64,000 nt of DNA from Myxococcales bacterium (GTDB taxonomy: Bacteria > Myxococcota_A > Polyangia > Haliangiales > Haliangiaceae), in contig JAQBQE010000059.1 in assembly GCA_028287135.1 (NCBI GenBank), positions 1 through 64,000 on the forward strand, written 5' to 3'. Made by a program: the position numbers and the translations under genes. The notes under the pieces are model-generated. The model was not told the DNA's origin. It ran no database searches and saw only the letters and a program-made list of their open reading frames with translations. Positions 1-10,259 of this stretch are shown one piece after another. Within the stretch, counting starts at the first letter, position 1; each line of letters begins with the position of its first letter.

Positions 1-370
1 CCCACGCGGCAGGTTTGGGATGGACCTGAACACGAACGCCAGGTGTTCGATCGCACATGGATAGACGTCAAGCTTCTCGTAGTCGAGCATGCCGGACGTA
101 TCGGCCGTGCTTCAGCCCGGTTGCTACCGAGTCCGAGTCCGAGTCCGAATCCGAGTCCGAGTCCGAGTCCGAGTCCGTGGACGTGGACGAGCACGTGACA
201 CGTGCACGTGCACGACGACGGAATCCGCTAACTGACCAACATTGCCGCTAGGGGCGTAGGCGACGTCGATGCGGCAGCGCCCATCCGGGCGCTGGCGCTC
301 CCACGCGCTGCTCCGGTGGTGGCGTAGATTGACCATCGTGATCTACCGATGCACGCGCGGCATCGTCAGA
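1..370. other. No convincing gene; repeat-bearing spacer
   Basis: Short open frames on both strands here owe their length to a hexamer repeat (Ser-Glu on one strand, Thr-Arg on the other), so I do not call a gene. Besides the repeat at 127-174 there is a run of overlapping CACGTG-type palindromes at about 192-213. The window starts mid-contig, so bases 1-100 could be the edge of something upstream that cannot be judged. Confidence 0.5.
127..174. repeat. Hexanucleotide tandem repeat, 8 copies of CCGAGT
   Basis: Eight contiguous copies of CCGAGT are visible; the fourth reads CCGAAT. The unit length is a multiple of three, so any reading frame through it stays open and gives dipeptide repeats. 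It lies about 200 bases past the end of the leftward DUF2231 gene. It may be slippage-prone, but no gene appears to depend on it. Confidence 0.9.
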
Positions 371-916
371 TCACGATCGGAACGTGGGTGCGCGCGCGTC
401 TTCGAACGCGCTCTCGCCTTCGTCCGCGATGCCGACATGGTGCGTCTGGACGAGCTTCCAGCCGTACGCTCCGGCGGCGCCGGTCAGCAGCAGGCCGATC
501 ACGCCGATCGTCAGGGGCAGGCCGAAGGAAAGATCGTCTGGGGCCACGCCGGGCGTGACGTCCCCGCGCGATTCGCCGAGCAAGCTGAGCGCAGCCCCGG
601 TGAACAGCACCAGGGATGCGACGTTCAGCCCGAGGTGGATGACACCGGTGCTGCGGGTCGCCTTCTCCTTGCGTGGGACCCCGAGGAACAGATCGATGGT
701 CCCGAAGATCGCGGAGAGCACGGCCATGGCGACGCCAGCGAACAGCAGCGTCATCGCCGCCCGATACCAGAATACGTCACGCGCGATGGCGTAGACGACG
801 AGCGAGACGACGCCCGACGTGTACAGCGCGATCGGGAATCCGACGAGCATCGGATGGATCGGGTGGCCCTTGATCGTCGCCTTCGAATGCAGCGCACGAA
901 TGGTCATGCTGCCCAT
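371..916 (-). CDS. DUF2231-type four-helix membrane protein
   Basis: A 181-residue protein with four hydrophobic segments. It opens with the motif KGHPIHPMLVGFPIALY, typical of DUF2231 (YtoT-like) inner-membrane proteins, whose paired His-Pro residues face the membrane. The remaining helices lie at about residues 52-77, 93-112 and 131-153. The function of the family is unknown; members are sometimes linked to heme or redox proteins. It lies 56 bases downstream of the cheA-like gene on the same strand and could be the last gene of that transcript. ATG codons at 916 and 907 are both possible starts. Confidence 0.75.
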   Translation of the reverse strand: MGSMTIRALHSKATIKGHPIHPMLVGFPIALYTSGVVSLVVYAIARDVFWYRAAMTLLFAGVAMAVLSAIFGTIDLFLGVPRKEKATRSTGVIHLGLNVASLVLFTGAALSLLGESRGDVTPGVAPDDLSFGLPLTIGVIGLLLTGAAGAYGWKLVQTHHVGIADEGESAFEDARAPTFRS

Positions 917-972
917 CCACGCAAGGCTGATGCCGCCGAGGGTGCGACGAGCTCGGAGGCCTACGCGCAGGA

Positions 973-3141
973 TCAGCGCGTCGCGAGCGCTTCGAGGAGC
1001 TTGCGCCGCGTGATCGGCTTCGCGACCAGCGCACGCACGCCGAGATCGCGGGCTCGCCGGCGATGCTCCGGGTTCGCGCGCGACGTGATGATCACGATCG
1101 GCGTCGTCTTGAACCGCTCGTCTTTGCGCAGGTGGACGATCAGATCGAAGCCGCCGAGCTCGGGCATCTCGAGATCGGTGACGATCAGGTCGTAGCGGAG
1201 CTGGCGCGTCATCTGGAGCGCGCGGGCGCCGTCCTCGGCGACATCGACGATCCAGCCCTCGCGGCCGAGCATGCTGGTCATCGCCTCACGGATCGCGCGC
1301 GAATCGTCGATGACCAGCGCCCGGCCCGCGAGCACCATCGGTGCGGACACCGCGTCGGTGATCGCAGCATCCGGCGCGTCGGGATACGCGCTCCGCACGA
1401 GGTGCGCGGGATCGAGGATCAGCTGGACCTTGCCCGAGCCGCTGATCGTGGCCCCCGCATAGAGCGTGAGCGGGGCGAGCAGGGGGCCGAGCGGCTTGAT
1501 GATGATCTCGCGAGGTCCGACGATCTTGTCGACGGTGCAGACGAGGTTCTTGCCCGCGAACGAGACCACGACGCCCGGCCTGCGCTCCGCCGCGGTACCG
1601 TGACCGAGCAGCGCCTCGAGGCGAACGACCGGGAGCTGTTCGTGCCGCACGGTCGCGGTGGTCGCGCTGGCGTCGACGAGCGTCGTGTCGATCACGTGGA
1701 CGTTCGGGATCGCGTAGACCTGGCCGCCGACCTTGAACAGCATTGCCTGCGCGAGCGCGGTCGACAGCGGCAGCCGCAGCGAGAACGTCGTGCCGCGTCC
1801 TGGGTTCGACGACACCTTGACCTCGCCACCGAGCTTGGCGACGGTCTGGCGGACGAGTCCGATCCCGATGCCGCGGCCCGCGAGCTCGTCGGCATCGCCG
1901 CGGACCGAGACCCCGGTTCCGAGCAGCGCGTCGAGGATCTCGCCGTCGTCGGCGAGCTGCGCCCGGGTCGCGCTCCAGTGACCGGCAGAGACCAGGCGTT
2001 CGCGGAGTGCCGCGGTGTCGATGCCTCGGCCGTCATCGGAGACCTCGAGCACGAGCAGGTTGCCGTCCTGACGCGCGCGGATCGTGACGGTCGCGGACGC
2101 CGGCTTGCCCTTGGCCGCGCGCTCCTCGGGCGGCTCGACACCATGTGCGACGGCGTTGCGCAGCAGCTGCGTGATCGGATCGACGAGCTGCTCGGCAACC
2201 GCCTTGTCGAACTCGGTGTCCTCACCGATCGTCTTCAGCTCGACGTGTACGCCGGTCGCGCGGCGCAGCGCCCGCAGCGTGCGCGCGGCGTGGAGGAAGA
2301 GGTTGCGCGCGGAGTCCATGCGCATCCGTGTCAGTCCCTTCTGGAGGTCGCCGATCGTGCGCCGGAGTGCCTCGATCTCGTCGAGCAGCGCGGCGGTGGT
2401 CTGGCTCAGCAGCGCAGCCTGACCCGCGAGCTCGCTCTCCGCTTCTCCGAGCGCGGCGCGACTCGGTGTGCCCTCGGTATCGAGCGCGTCGTGGAGGTTC
2501 TGGCGCGTGCGAGCGAGGTCGCGTGCGAGCGTTCGCAGCAGCTGGACCCGGCGCTCGATCCGCGTGCGGTCGAACAGCAGCTCGCCCGCACTCGACATCA
2601 GCTCGTCGATCCGCTCGGGCTCGACACGGAGGTACGACTTGGTCTCGGGGACCGGCGCACCATCGGCGATCGGTTCGAGCACGGTCTCCGGCGGTGGCTC
2701 GACGAACCGTGGCGGCAGTGACTCCGGGCGCCGGTCGGGCCGCGCGATCTGATCGATCTGATCGCGGATCTTGTCGGCGACCGCCTCGCTCGCGGGCTCA
2801 CCCGCCTGGTCGAGATAGCCGCGCAACGCATCGGTGACCTCGACGAGCAGGTCCGCGGTCGCCGGTGTCCACGGGGACGGCTCGCGCCCGAACGAGGCGA
2901 GGGCGCTCTCGAGCCGATGCGACAGATCGACCATCGTATGGAGGCCGACCGTGCCCGCTGCTCCCTTGAGCGTGTGGGTCACCCGCATCATCTCGGTCAG
3001 CGCCTCGCTCGAGGGCTTGGCGGTTCCTCCGGCGAGTACGCGTGTGGTCACGCTCTCGAGGGCCTCCTGTGCCTCGGTCCGGAACAGCTGGCGCAGCATC
3101 GCCAGCTCGTCGGCGTCGAAGTCGAGGTCGAGGTCGCTCAT
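973..3141 (-). CDS. CheA-type hybrid histidine kinase with C-terminal receiver
   Basis: A 722-residue CheA-family kinase. In order it has an N-terminal HPt domain with the phosphorylatable His at residue 56 (motif THTLKGAAGTVG), a long helical dimerisation region, a HATPase domain (motifs NAVAHGVE, DDGRGID, GRGIGIGLV), a CheW-like domain around 470-590, and a C-terminal receiver with the acceptor in IVTDLEMPE and the conserved Lys in VAKPI. The built-in receiver resembles FrzE of Myxococcus, so it may signal internally or act as a phosphate sink. The start overlaps the upstream cheW by four bases (ATGA), which implies translational coupling. No receptor, cheR, cheB or separate cheY is in the window, so the input is unknown. 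Confidence 0.92.
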   Translation of the reverse strand: MSDLDLDFDADELAMLRQLFRTEAQEALESVTTRVLAGGTAKPSSEALTEMMRVTHTLKGAAGTVGLHTMVDLSHRLESALASFGREPSPWTPATADLLVEVTDALRGYLDQAGEPASEAVADKIRDQIDQIARPDRRPESLPPRFVEPPPETVLEPIADGAPVPETKSYLRVEPERIDELMSSAGELLFDRTRIERRVQLLRTLARDLARTRQNLHDALDTEGTPSRAALGEAESELAGQAALLSQTTAALLDEIEALRRTIGDLQKGLTRMRMDSARNLFLHAARTLRALRRATGVHVELKTIGEDTEFDKAVAEQLVDPITQLLRNAVAHGVEPPEERAAKGKPASATVTIRARQDGNLLVLEVSDDGRGIDTAALRERLVSAGHWSATRAQLADDGEILDALLGTGVSVRGDADELAGRGIGIGLVRQTVAKLGGEVKVSSNPGRGTTFSLRLPLSTALAQAMLFKVGGQVYAIPNVHVIDTTLVDASATTATVRHEQLPVVRLEALLGHGTAAERRPGVVVSFAGKNLVCTVDKIVGPREIIIKPLGPLLAPLTLYAGATISGSGKVQLILDPAHLVRSAYPDAPDAAITDAVSAPMVLAGRALVIDDSRAIREAMTSMLGREGWIVDVAEDGARALQMTRQLRYDLIVTDLEMPELGGFDLIVHLRKDERFKTTPIVIITSRANPEHRRRARDLGVRALVAKPITRRKLLEALATR

Positions 3142-3563
3142 GCGGCAGGCTCGCCCGCGCCGACGGCCGTGATCATCTCGAGCGCGATCCGGACGATCAT
3201 CGCGGGATCGAGGAGCGTGAGCGTGCGTCCGCCCGCGTCGATGATCTCGCCACCGCTCTCGTGCAGCGACGCGACGTGATCGACCTGATCGACGCGCAGT
3301 GCGCAGACCACGCCCTCGGTCTCCAGCACGAGCGCCCCGTCACCCTGGCGCGCTGGCGGTCCGGGCGGATGGCCGAGCACGGCGCTGACATCGAGCACGG
3401 GGAGGATCTGCCCGTGCAGGTTGCACACACCACCGAGTGCGACCGGCGCGGTCGGAACTCCGGTCACGAAGCCGAGGCTGACGACCTCGCGGACCCAGCG
3501 CAGCTCGACGGCATAACGCGTCGCACCGATCGTGAACACGATGACGTTGCGCAGCTCCGCCAC
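3138..3563 (-). CDS. cheW: CheW-like coupling protein
   Basis: A 141-residue single CheW domain. The usual features are visible: IVFTIGATRYAVEL at the N-terminus, the GVCNLHGQILPVLD segment in the middle, and a C-terminal LLDPAMIV strand. CheW proteins link chemoreceptors to CheA. The stop codon overlaps the start of the CheA-type kinase gene by four bases, so the two products are almost certainly made together and form one signalling core. The start is 41 bases beyond the clpX stop, which suggests read-through from clpX or a promoter within its 3' end. Confidence 0.9.
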   Translation of the reverse strand: MAELRNVIVFTIGATRYAVELRWVREVVSLGFVTGVPTAPVALGGVCNLHGQILPVLDVSAVLGHPPGPPARQGDGALVLETEGVVCALRVDQVDHVASLHESGGEIIDAGGRTLTLLDPAMIVRIALEMITAVGAGEPAA

Positions 3564-3604
3564 GCGCGCAGCATACGCCGCCGCGGACGTGGCTCGCTAG
3601 GTCG

Positions 3605-4813
<1,209 letters not shown>

Positions 4814-4956
4814 CCAGCTCCAATTCTTACATGTTCCGGGGGCCTGGCAATAGGCGCGATCACCGTTCTCCTCCTCAGAACGTGTAGGACCTCCGGGAGC
4901 GACCCGCCACAGGTGCTTGTATCGCGGGCGAGGGCGCGAGATCACTCGGGTCGGCG

Positions 4957-5637
4957 ATGCGTGCGGTCGTGATCTGTGCGGAACCCGACGCGGTTCAGGA
5001 GGCCGGCTCGGTCGCTACCTTGCTATCGGAGCTCGGGTGCCGGGCCACCCTGGGTCGGTTCGACCTCGGGGGCCTCGACATGGATGCGCTCGCGGAGCGC
5101 GCCCCCCATGTCGTGATTGTCGAAGCCGGAGACGATCTCGGGCGTGCGCAGAAGACCATCAAGCGGCTACGGGATGAGGGGCCGCTGGTCGAGGTCCCGA
5201 TCCTGGTCGCGGTCACCGTGGCGCGCTTGTCGGCGCTCGATTTCTCGATCGGCTTTGACGACTTCGTCCTGATGCCCCTCGTCCCGGCCGAGCTGTACGG
5301 CCGGATGCGGCAGCTCGACTGGAAGACGGCGACGTTTGGCTCCGACGAGGTCCTGAAGATCGACGACCTGGTGATCGACATCGCCGGCTACGAGGTCCGG
5401 ATCGCCGGGCGCCGGATCGAGCTGACGCACCAGGAGTTCGAGCTCCTCCGCTACCTGGCGCAGCATCGCGGGCGGGTGTTCACGCGTGAGGCGCTGCTGG
5501 AGCGCGCATGGGGGTACAGATATGCAGGTGGAACGCGCACCGTCGATATCCACGTTCGCCGCGTCCGGGCCAAGCTCGGAGACATGGGCGCGGTGATCGA
5601 GACTGTCCGCAACGTCGGCTACAAGCTCCGGGCCTAG
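4957..5637 (+). CDS. OmpR-type DNA-binding regulator with degenerate receiver
   Basis: A 226-residue protein. The C-terminal half (about 125-226) is a sound OmpR/PhoB winged helix (motifs [48 protein letters not shown]). The N-terminal half has receiver-like length and pattern but lacks the usual residues. The acidic pair is replaced by VVICAEPDA, the acceptor position reads [10 protein letters not shown], and the switch Lys segment reads VLMPLVP. I infer a phosphorylation-independent (pseudo-receiver) regulator. It lies six bases before the PP2C gene and probably shares its transcript, divergent from clpX. Confidence 0.85.
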   Translation: MRAVVICAEPDAVQEAGSVATLLSELGCRATLGRFDLGGLDMDALAERAPHVVIVEAGDDLGRAQKTIKRLRDEGPLVEVPILVAVTVARLSALDFSIGFDDFVLMPLVPAELYGRMRQLDWKTATFGSDEVLKIDDLVIDIAGYEVRIAGRRIELTHQEFELLRYLAQHRGRVFTREALLERAWGYRYAGGTRTVDIHVRRVRAKLGDMGAVIETVRNVGYKLRA

Positions 5638-5643
5638 TGTAAA

Positions 5644-7602
5644 GTGGGTGCCGTGGCGGGGCGGGCCTCGATCGTCGGCGCTGCGGTAACGCACGTTGGA
5701 AACGTGCGTGAGCACAACGAAGATGCGCACTTCTTCGATGCGGATCTCGGCCTGTTCATCGTCTGCGACGGGATGGGTGGGCATGCCGCTGGCGAGGTCG
5801 CGAGCGCGATCGCGATCAGGACGATCCGTGAGCGCTGGGCCGATGCCGAGACCCAGGAGATCGCCGACGTCTGGCTCGCACGCGGCACCGCGATCGCCAA
5901 GAAGCAGCTCCTCGGCTGGCTGCGCGACGGTGTGATCGCGGCGCACCAGGCGATCCTCTCGGAGGCCGAGCGGGACCAGGCCAAGAGCGGGATGGGCACG
6001 ACGCTGGTCGCCGGCATGATCATCGGCAGCGAGCTGGTGTTCGCGCACGCCGGTGACTCGCGCGCGTACCTCGTCCGCGGAGGGATCTCGACGCAGCTCA
6101 CCGAGGATCACACGCTGCTCCAGCGGCTGCTCGCGGCCGGCATCGACGTCGATGTCTCGGGCGACGGCGCGCGGTTTCGCAGCATGCTGACCAACGCGCT
6201 CGGCATCGGCCAGGAGTGCAAGGTCTCGACGTTCGTCGTGCCGCTCGCCGACGGCGATCGGTTCATGCTGTGCAGCGACGGGATCAGCGAGTACGTCGCG
6301 GAAGCCGAGGTCGGCGAGGTCCTGACCAAGCAGCCGAGTCCGGCACGTGCGGCGCAAAAGCTCGTCGATCTCGCGCTCGAGCGCGGCGGTGGAGACAACG
6401 CGACTGCCGTGGTGGTGCGCGTGCTCGAGGCCGGCGACAACCCGCTTCCCGCCGAGCAGCGCCGCCGCGACGACCTCTCGATCAGCCTGTGCGACCTGTG
6501 GACCGAGAAGGTCTCCCCGCAGCAGCGCCTGCGTGCGATGCGGATCGCGATCGCGCGCGAGCACGCGCCGGGCGAGAAGCTCCCCGCGCATTCGTTCGGT
6601 GACCGCGTCGCGTGGATCCTCGTCGAAGGCGAGGTCAACCAGGCCGGCGAGCCGCTCGGACCCGGCGCGTTCATCTACCCCGAGTCCCTGGTCGCCGGCT
6701 CGCAGCCGCCCGCAAACGACGGGCTCGCGGTCGCTCGCACCGAGGTCCGCGCGGTCGCGATCCGCAACGACGACTTCAAGGAGCTGTGCGAGGAGGATCC
6801 CGAGCTCGGCGAGGCGCTGCTCGAGAGCCTTGCGTCGATCATGAGGTCGACCCAGACCGCGGCGGCGGCCGTCGAGGCGGAGATCGCCCAGGCAGCGACC
6901 GACCGTAACCAGATCGCGTACGCGGCGACGCTGCCGCCGGGCACCCCGGTGATCGCGGTCCCGACGATGACGGTCAAGCCGGCCGTGCTCGTCCCCAACG
7001 TCGTGGCCCCGGTCGCGGGGCTCGGTCCGGTGAGCCCGACGGCCACCACGGCGCCTTCGATGCCGGTGTTGCCATCGAAGCGGCCGCTCGGCGCGATTCC
7101 TTCGATCCCGCCGGTGCGACCGTCGGGCAAGCTCGTCGAGCGCCCGTCCGCCGATTCGATCGAGCGCGCGATCGAGCAGGCGACGACCTCCCGTCACCGG
7201 GTGGTCGGGACGTCCGCGGCCTCGTCGCCACAGATCGACCGGCCTGAGCCCGAGATCGAGATCGTCGCGAGCGCCGGTCACTCCGAGCCGGAGATCACGA
7301 TCGGCGACGTCTCGCTCGAGCTCGGCAGGGACCCCGCAGCGCCCGATCGAGCCGCCTCCGCCGAGGACTCGAGCGAGATGGCCGAGATCACGATGTCGAT
7401 CGACGATGGGAACGCGAAGGTGATCGAGACCGTGACCGAGTCCAGCGAGCAGACGCTGACGGTCACCATCGAGGAGCCGACGCGCCATCGCGCGGTGACC
7501 GCCGACGATGCCGCCTCGATCTCGGGCACGATCGATTCAAAAAGCCCGCGCGAACCGGCCAACCGGTCGCGCCGCCTCTCGGATGGCTGGGGCGAGGACT
7601 GA
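5644..7602 (+). CDS. PP2C-family Ser/Thr phosphatase with cNMP-binding-like domain
   Basis: A 652-residue protein. Residues 1-260 form a bacterial PP2C (PPM) phosphatase with metal-site motifs NVREHNEDA, CDGMGGHAAGE, HAGDSRAYL, LCSDGISE and GGGDNATAVV. Residues about 290-400 look like a shortened cyclic-nucleotide-binding or cupin-like domain (ILVEGEVN, LGPGAFIYPES). The rest is a Pro/Ala- and acid-rich disordered tail with no membrane span, so the protein is probably cytosolic. Such phosphatases usually oppose Hanks-type kinases, but none is in the window. The start is a GTG six bases after the regulator gene; a GTG at 5653 is an alternative. Confidence 0.9.
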   Translation: MGAVAGRASIVGAAVTHVGNVREHNEDAHFFDADLGLFIVCDGMGGHAAGEVASAIAIRTIRERWADAETQEIADVWLARGTAIAKKQLLGWLRDGVIAAHQAILSEAERDQAKSGMGTTLVAGMIIGSELVFAHAGDSRAYLVRGGISTQLTEDHTLLQRLLAAGIDVDVSGDGARFRSMLTNALGIGQECKVSTFVVPLADGDRFMLCSDGISEYVAEAEVGEVLTKQPSPARAAQKLVDLALERGGGDNATAVVVRVLEAGDNPLPAEQRRRDDLSISLCDLWTEKVSPQQRLRAMRIAIAREHAPGEKLPAHSFGDRVAWILVEGEVNQAGEPLGPGAFIYPESLVAGSQPPANDGLAVARTEVRAVAIRNDDFKELCEEDPELGEALLESLASIMRSTQTAAAAVEAEIAQAATDRNQIAYAATLPPGTPVIAVPTMTVKPAVLVPNVVAPVAGLGPVSPTATTAPSMPVLPSKRPLGAIPSIPPVRPSGKLVERPSADSIERAIEQATTSRHRVVGTSAASSPQIDRPEPEIEIVASAGHSEPEITIGDVSLELGRDPAAPDRAASAEDSSEMAEITMSIDDGNAKVIETVTESSEQTLTVTIEEPTRHRAVTADDAASISGTIDSKSPREPANRSRRLSDGWGED

Positions 7603-7618
7603 GCGGATCCGCGGACGT

Positions 7619-8419
7619 TCAGCGGGCGTAATCGGTCAGGTCCATCACGATGTCGCCGAGCTCGGTCTTGGCGGTGACCTTCAGCGGAACGCGATCGGCA
7701 TCGTCCGAGAGCCAGACCGAGAACGTGCGAGCCGGCTTGTCGGACTCGACGGTCATGTTCGACCGCGCCCGGTACGACTTGCCCTCGAACAGGATCGCGC
7801 GGCGATTGCCCAGCGCGGAGCCGATCGTCTCCTCGCCGGCGTAGGTCACGTCGATCTTCCACAACCGGCGACCACCGATGACGTAGACGGTGCGGACCGC
7901 GCCGCGCGTCGCCTTCCAGCCCCGCAGCTGGCCCATCGCGGTGTGAGCGTCGAACACGATCACGGTGCCGAAGTTGAGCTTCGTGGTCCTGGGCTCCTTG
8001 TCGCCGGACCGCTGGTAGGTGACCTCGGCGCTGGCGCCGGAGAACTTCGCGGTCGCGGTGCTGGTCTTGCCGCTGTTCTCGACCCTGGCATCGAGCGAGA
8101 TCGGGCGGCCGGTCTCGACATCGATCACGGTCGTCGCCTCGTCGCTGATCTTCTTGATCAGCGCAGCCGCACCCGCCGTCGCGGCGCGCGAGCGCACGAC
8201 GATCGCCTTGCGCCCGTCGACGTCCCCGAGCTGACCGACCGCGAGCTGCGCTTCGCCGGCGAGGACTCCCGCGAGCCGGACCTCGAACGCCATCGTCTCG
8301 CCCGGATGGAGGCCGAGCTCATTGGCGGGCTGGGCCTCGGCAGGCGCGGGCTGCTGCGAGGTCATCGCATCCGCACCCGCACAGCCGACCAGGAGCGCGA
8401 GGAGCCATGCGGGTCGCAT
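7619..8419 (-). CDS. DUF3108-type lipoprotein
   Basis: A 266-residue protein that opens with a lipoprotein signal (LLALLVGCAG). The body fits DUF3108 periplasmic proteins, which share GETMAFEVRLAGVLAGEA near the start, a long central beta-rich region, and a C-terminal VWLSDDADRVPLKV segment. Family members are of unknown role and often lie near envelope or lipid genes. It is convergent with the phosphatase gene, with 16 bases between stops, and divergent from pdxA with a 54-base gap. Confidence 0.8.
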   Translation of the reverse strand: MRPAWLLALLVGCAGADAMTSQQPAPAEAQPANELGLHPGETMAFEVRLAGVLAGEAQLAVGQLGDVDGRKAIVVRSRAATAGAAALIKKISDEATTVIDVETGRPISLDARVENSGKTSTATAKFSGASAEVTYQRSGDKEPRTTKLNFGTVIVFDAHTAMGQLRGWKATRGAVRTVYVIGGRRLWKIDVTYAGEETIGSALGNRRAILFEGKSYRARSNMTVESDKPARTFSVWLSDDADRVPLKVTAKTELGDIVMDLTDYAR

Positions 8420-8473
8420 CCTTCATGGATGAACGAAACCGGGCCCAACGGCAAGGAGTGGTAGCGTGCCGGG

Positions 8474-9421
8474 GTGGGCGCGGTCACGAAGCTCGGCATC
8501 ACGCTCGGCGATCCAGCCGGCATCGGCCCCGAGATCGTGGCTGCAGCGCTCGCGGCGGCACCGGTTGAACATCTGGCGCGCGTGATCGTCTACGGGGACC
8601 GCGCGCCGCTCGAACGCGGTGCCCGGGCGCTCGGCGTGACGCTCCCTCCGATCACACTCGTCGGTGACGGGCTCGGGGACGCGGCCATCTCCGGCGCGCC
8701 CGACGAGGCAAGCGGTGCGGCGCAGGTGTCCTACCTCGAGGCGGCGGTCGCAGCAGCTCGCCGAGGAGAGCTCGCGGCGATCGTGACCGCTCCGATCTCG
8801 AAGACGTGGGCCAAGCGAGCCGGATTCGCGTTCCCCGGGCACACCGAGATGCTCGCGGATCGGCTCGGTGCGCCCGACGTGGTGATGATGTTCGCGGGGC
8901 CCAAGCTCAAGGTCGCGCTCGCGACCGTCCACGTGCCGCTCGCCGACGTTCCGCGCACGCTGACGACCCGAAGCCTGCGCCGCACGATCGAGCTGCTCGC
9001 CGAATCGCTGGTGCGGGACTTTGCGCTCGCGGCGCCGCGGATCGGTGTGGTCGGTCTCAACCCGCATGCGGGCGAGGGCGGGCTGCTCGGCTCCGAGGAT
9101 CGCGACGTGATCACACCGGCGCTGACGCCGCTCGCACCGTCGACGCTGCATGGTCCGTTGATCCCGGATGCCGCGTTCCGCGACGCACTCCACGGTCGCT
9201 ACGATGCGCTCGTCGCGATGTATCACGACCAGGGATTGATCCCGGTCAAGCTCGTCGACTTCGACGAGGCGGTGAACGTGACGCTCGGCCTGCCGATCGT
9301 CCGAACGTCACCCGATCACGGAACGGCGTACGACATCGCCGGCAAGGGCATCGCGCGCCCGGTCTCGATGCAGCGCGCCCTGTCCCTCGCGTTCGAGATG
9401 GTCGCTAGTAGAGCGCCTTGA
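8474..9421 (+). CDS. pdxA: 4-hydroxythreonine-4-phosphate dehydrogenase
   Basis: A 315-residue PdxA, which oxidises 4-phosphooxy-threonine in the DXP-dependent route to pyridoxal phosphate. Visible motifs are LGDPAGIGPEI at the start, VTAPISK, FPGHTEMLA with a metal-binding His, VGLNPHAGEGG, and near the end YHDQGLIPVK and RTSPDHGTAYDIAGK. The start is GTG 8474. The 3' end overlaps the convergent crp-like gene by 17 bases, so the two transcripts are antisense to each other at their tails. No other vitamin B6 genes are adjacent. Confidence 0.95.
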   Translation: MGAVTKLGITLGDPAGIGPEIVAAALAAAPVEHLARVIVYGDRAPLERGARALGVTLPPITLVGDGLGDAAISGAPDEASGAAQVSYLEAAVAAARRGELAAIVTAPISKTWAKRAGFAFPGHTEMLADRLGAPDVVMMFAGPKLKVALATVHVPLADVPRTLTTRSLRRTIELLAESLVRDFALAAPRIGVVGLNPHAGEGGLLGSEDRDVITPALTPLAPSTLHGPLIPDAAFRDALHGRYDALVAMYHDQGLIPVKLVDFDEAVNVTLGLPIVRTSPDHGTAYDIAGKGIARPVSMQRALSLAFEMVASRAP

Positions 9422-10100
9422 GCGCTTCGGAGTCGGAGATGATCACCTTGCGGCCCTCGGTCGCGATCAGGCGCTTGCGCTTGAACTGCGACAGGGTCAG
9501 CGACACGGTCTCGCGGGTGGAGCCGATCAGGTTCGCGAGCTCCTGATGCGTGATCTTGAGCGCGACCAGGGTGCCGCGCGCATCGTCGACGCCGTACTCG
9601 GAGGCGAGCTTGACGAGCAGCTCGGCGAGCTTGCTCGAGACATCGCGGAACACGAGCGCCTCGACCTTGTTCTCGAGCTCGCGGCGACGAACGATCATCA
9701 GGCGCGTCATCGCCAGGCCGAGGGCAGGGTGGCTGTGGATCAGCTCCTCGAAGTGGACGCGATCGATCTCGGAGAGCAGCGCGTTCTCGACCGCCTCGGC
9801 CATCTCGGTGCGCGGGCCGCCGTCGAGCAGGCAGCTATCACCGAACAGCTCCGCCGGCCCGTGATACGCGAGGGTGAGCGACTTGCCGTCGCGGGTGACC
9901 TTGCTGACCTTGATCCGACCGCCGTGGACGAAGAACAGCGAGCGACCCGGATCACCGGGCAGATAGATCACGTCGCGGCGGCGCGCTTCGCGGAGCTCGA
10001 CACGCTCGGCCATGCGCGCGATCGCATCCGGTCCGAGGTCCGCGAGGAGCGGGACCTTGCGAAGATACCAGAGCACACGTTTCGGGTCGGGCACGGCCAA
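9405..10100 (-). CDS. Crp/Fnr-family transcription regulator
   Basis: A 231-residue regulator. It has an N-terminal cyclic-nucleotide-binding fold (VIYLPGDPGRSLFFVHGGRIKV, then GELFGD-like AELFGDSCLL), a long dimerisation helix near 125-145, and a C-terminal winged helix whose recognition segment reads ELANLIGSTRETVSLTLSQF. There are no N-terminal cysteines, so it is not an FNR-type iron-sulfur sensor. The start is TTG 10100 or GTG 10094. A TACATT box sits immediately upstream of the start, but I see no clear matching -35 element. Confidence 0.9.
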   Translation of the reverse strand: MAVPDPKRVLWYLRKVPLLADLGPDAIARMAERVELREARRRDVIYLPGDPGRSLFFVHGGRIKVSKVTRDGKSLTLAYHGPAELFGDSCLLDGGPRTEMAEAVENALLSEIDRVHFEELIHSHPALGLAMTRLMIVRRRELENKVEALVFRDVSSKLAELLVKLASEYGVDDARGTLVALKITHQELANLIGSTRETVSLTLSQFKRKRLIATEGRKVIISDSEALKALY

Positions 10101-10259
10101 AATGTAGCATGGCTTGCATCTGGGCTGCCGCGTGTCGTGGGGATTACAAACGTGAGCTACGCTCGGATACGTGGCTAACCCGACGATCTCGCACGGGTTC
10201 TGGTCAGACCCACGAGGTCAGCGTCGCCGGGATCGGAGGCGGTCACGACCCGGTCCGGA

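Noticed and set aside
57..251. Small Ser-Glu repeat protein
   Set aside because: Its length comes entirely from the hexamer repeat and no ribosome site or homologous feature supports it.
1063..2721. Long plus-strand open frame opposite the CheA gene
   Set aside because: It has biased composition and no recognisable domain, and the CheA frame on the other strand is unambiguous.
5167..7488. Long open frame on the minus strand opposite the regulator and PP2C genes
   Set aside because: It is Arg/Asp-rich, has no motifs, and lies antisense to two genes with clear domains. High GC keeps antisense frames open.
10140..10170. GAGC/GCTC inverted repeat upstream of the Crp-type gene as its own operator
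   Set aside because: The arms are only four bases and do not match a TGTGA-type site; too weak to report as a feature.
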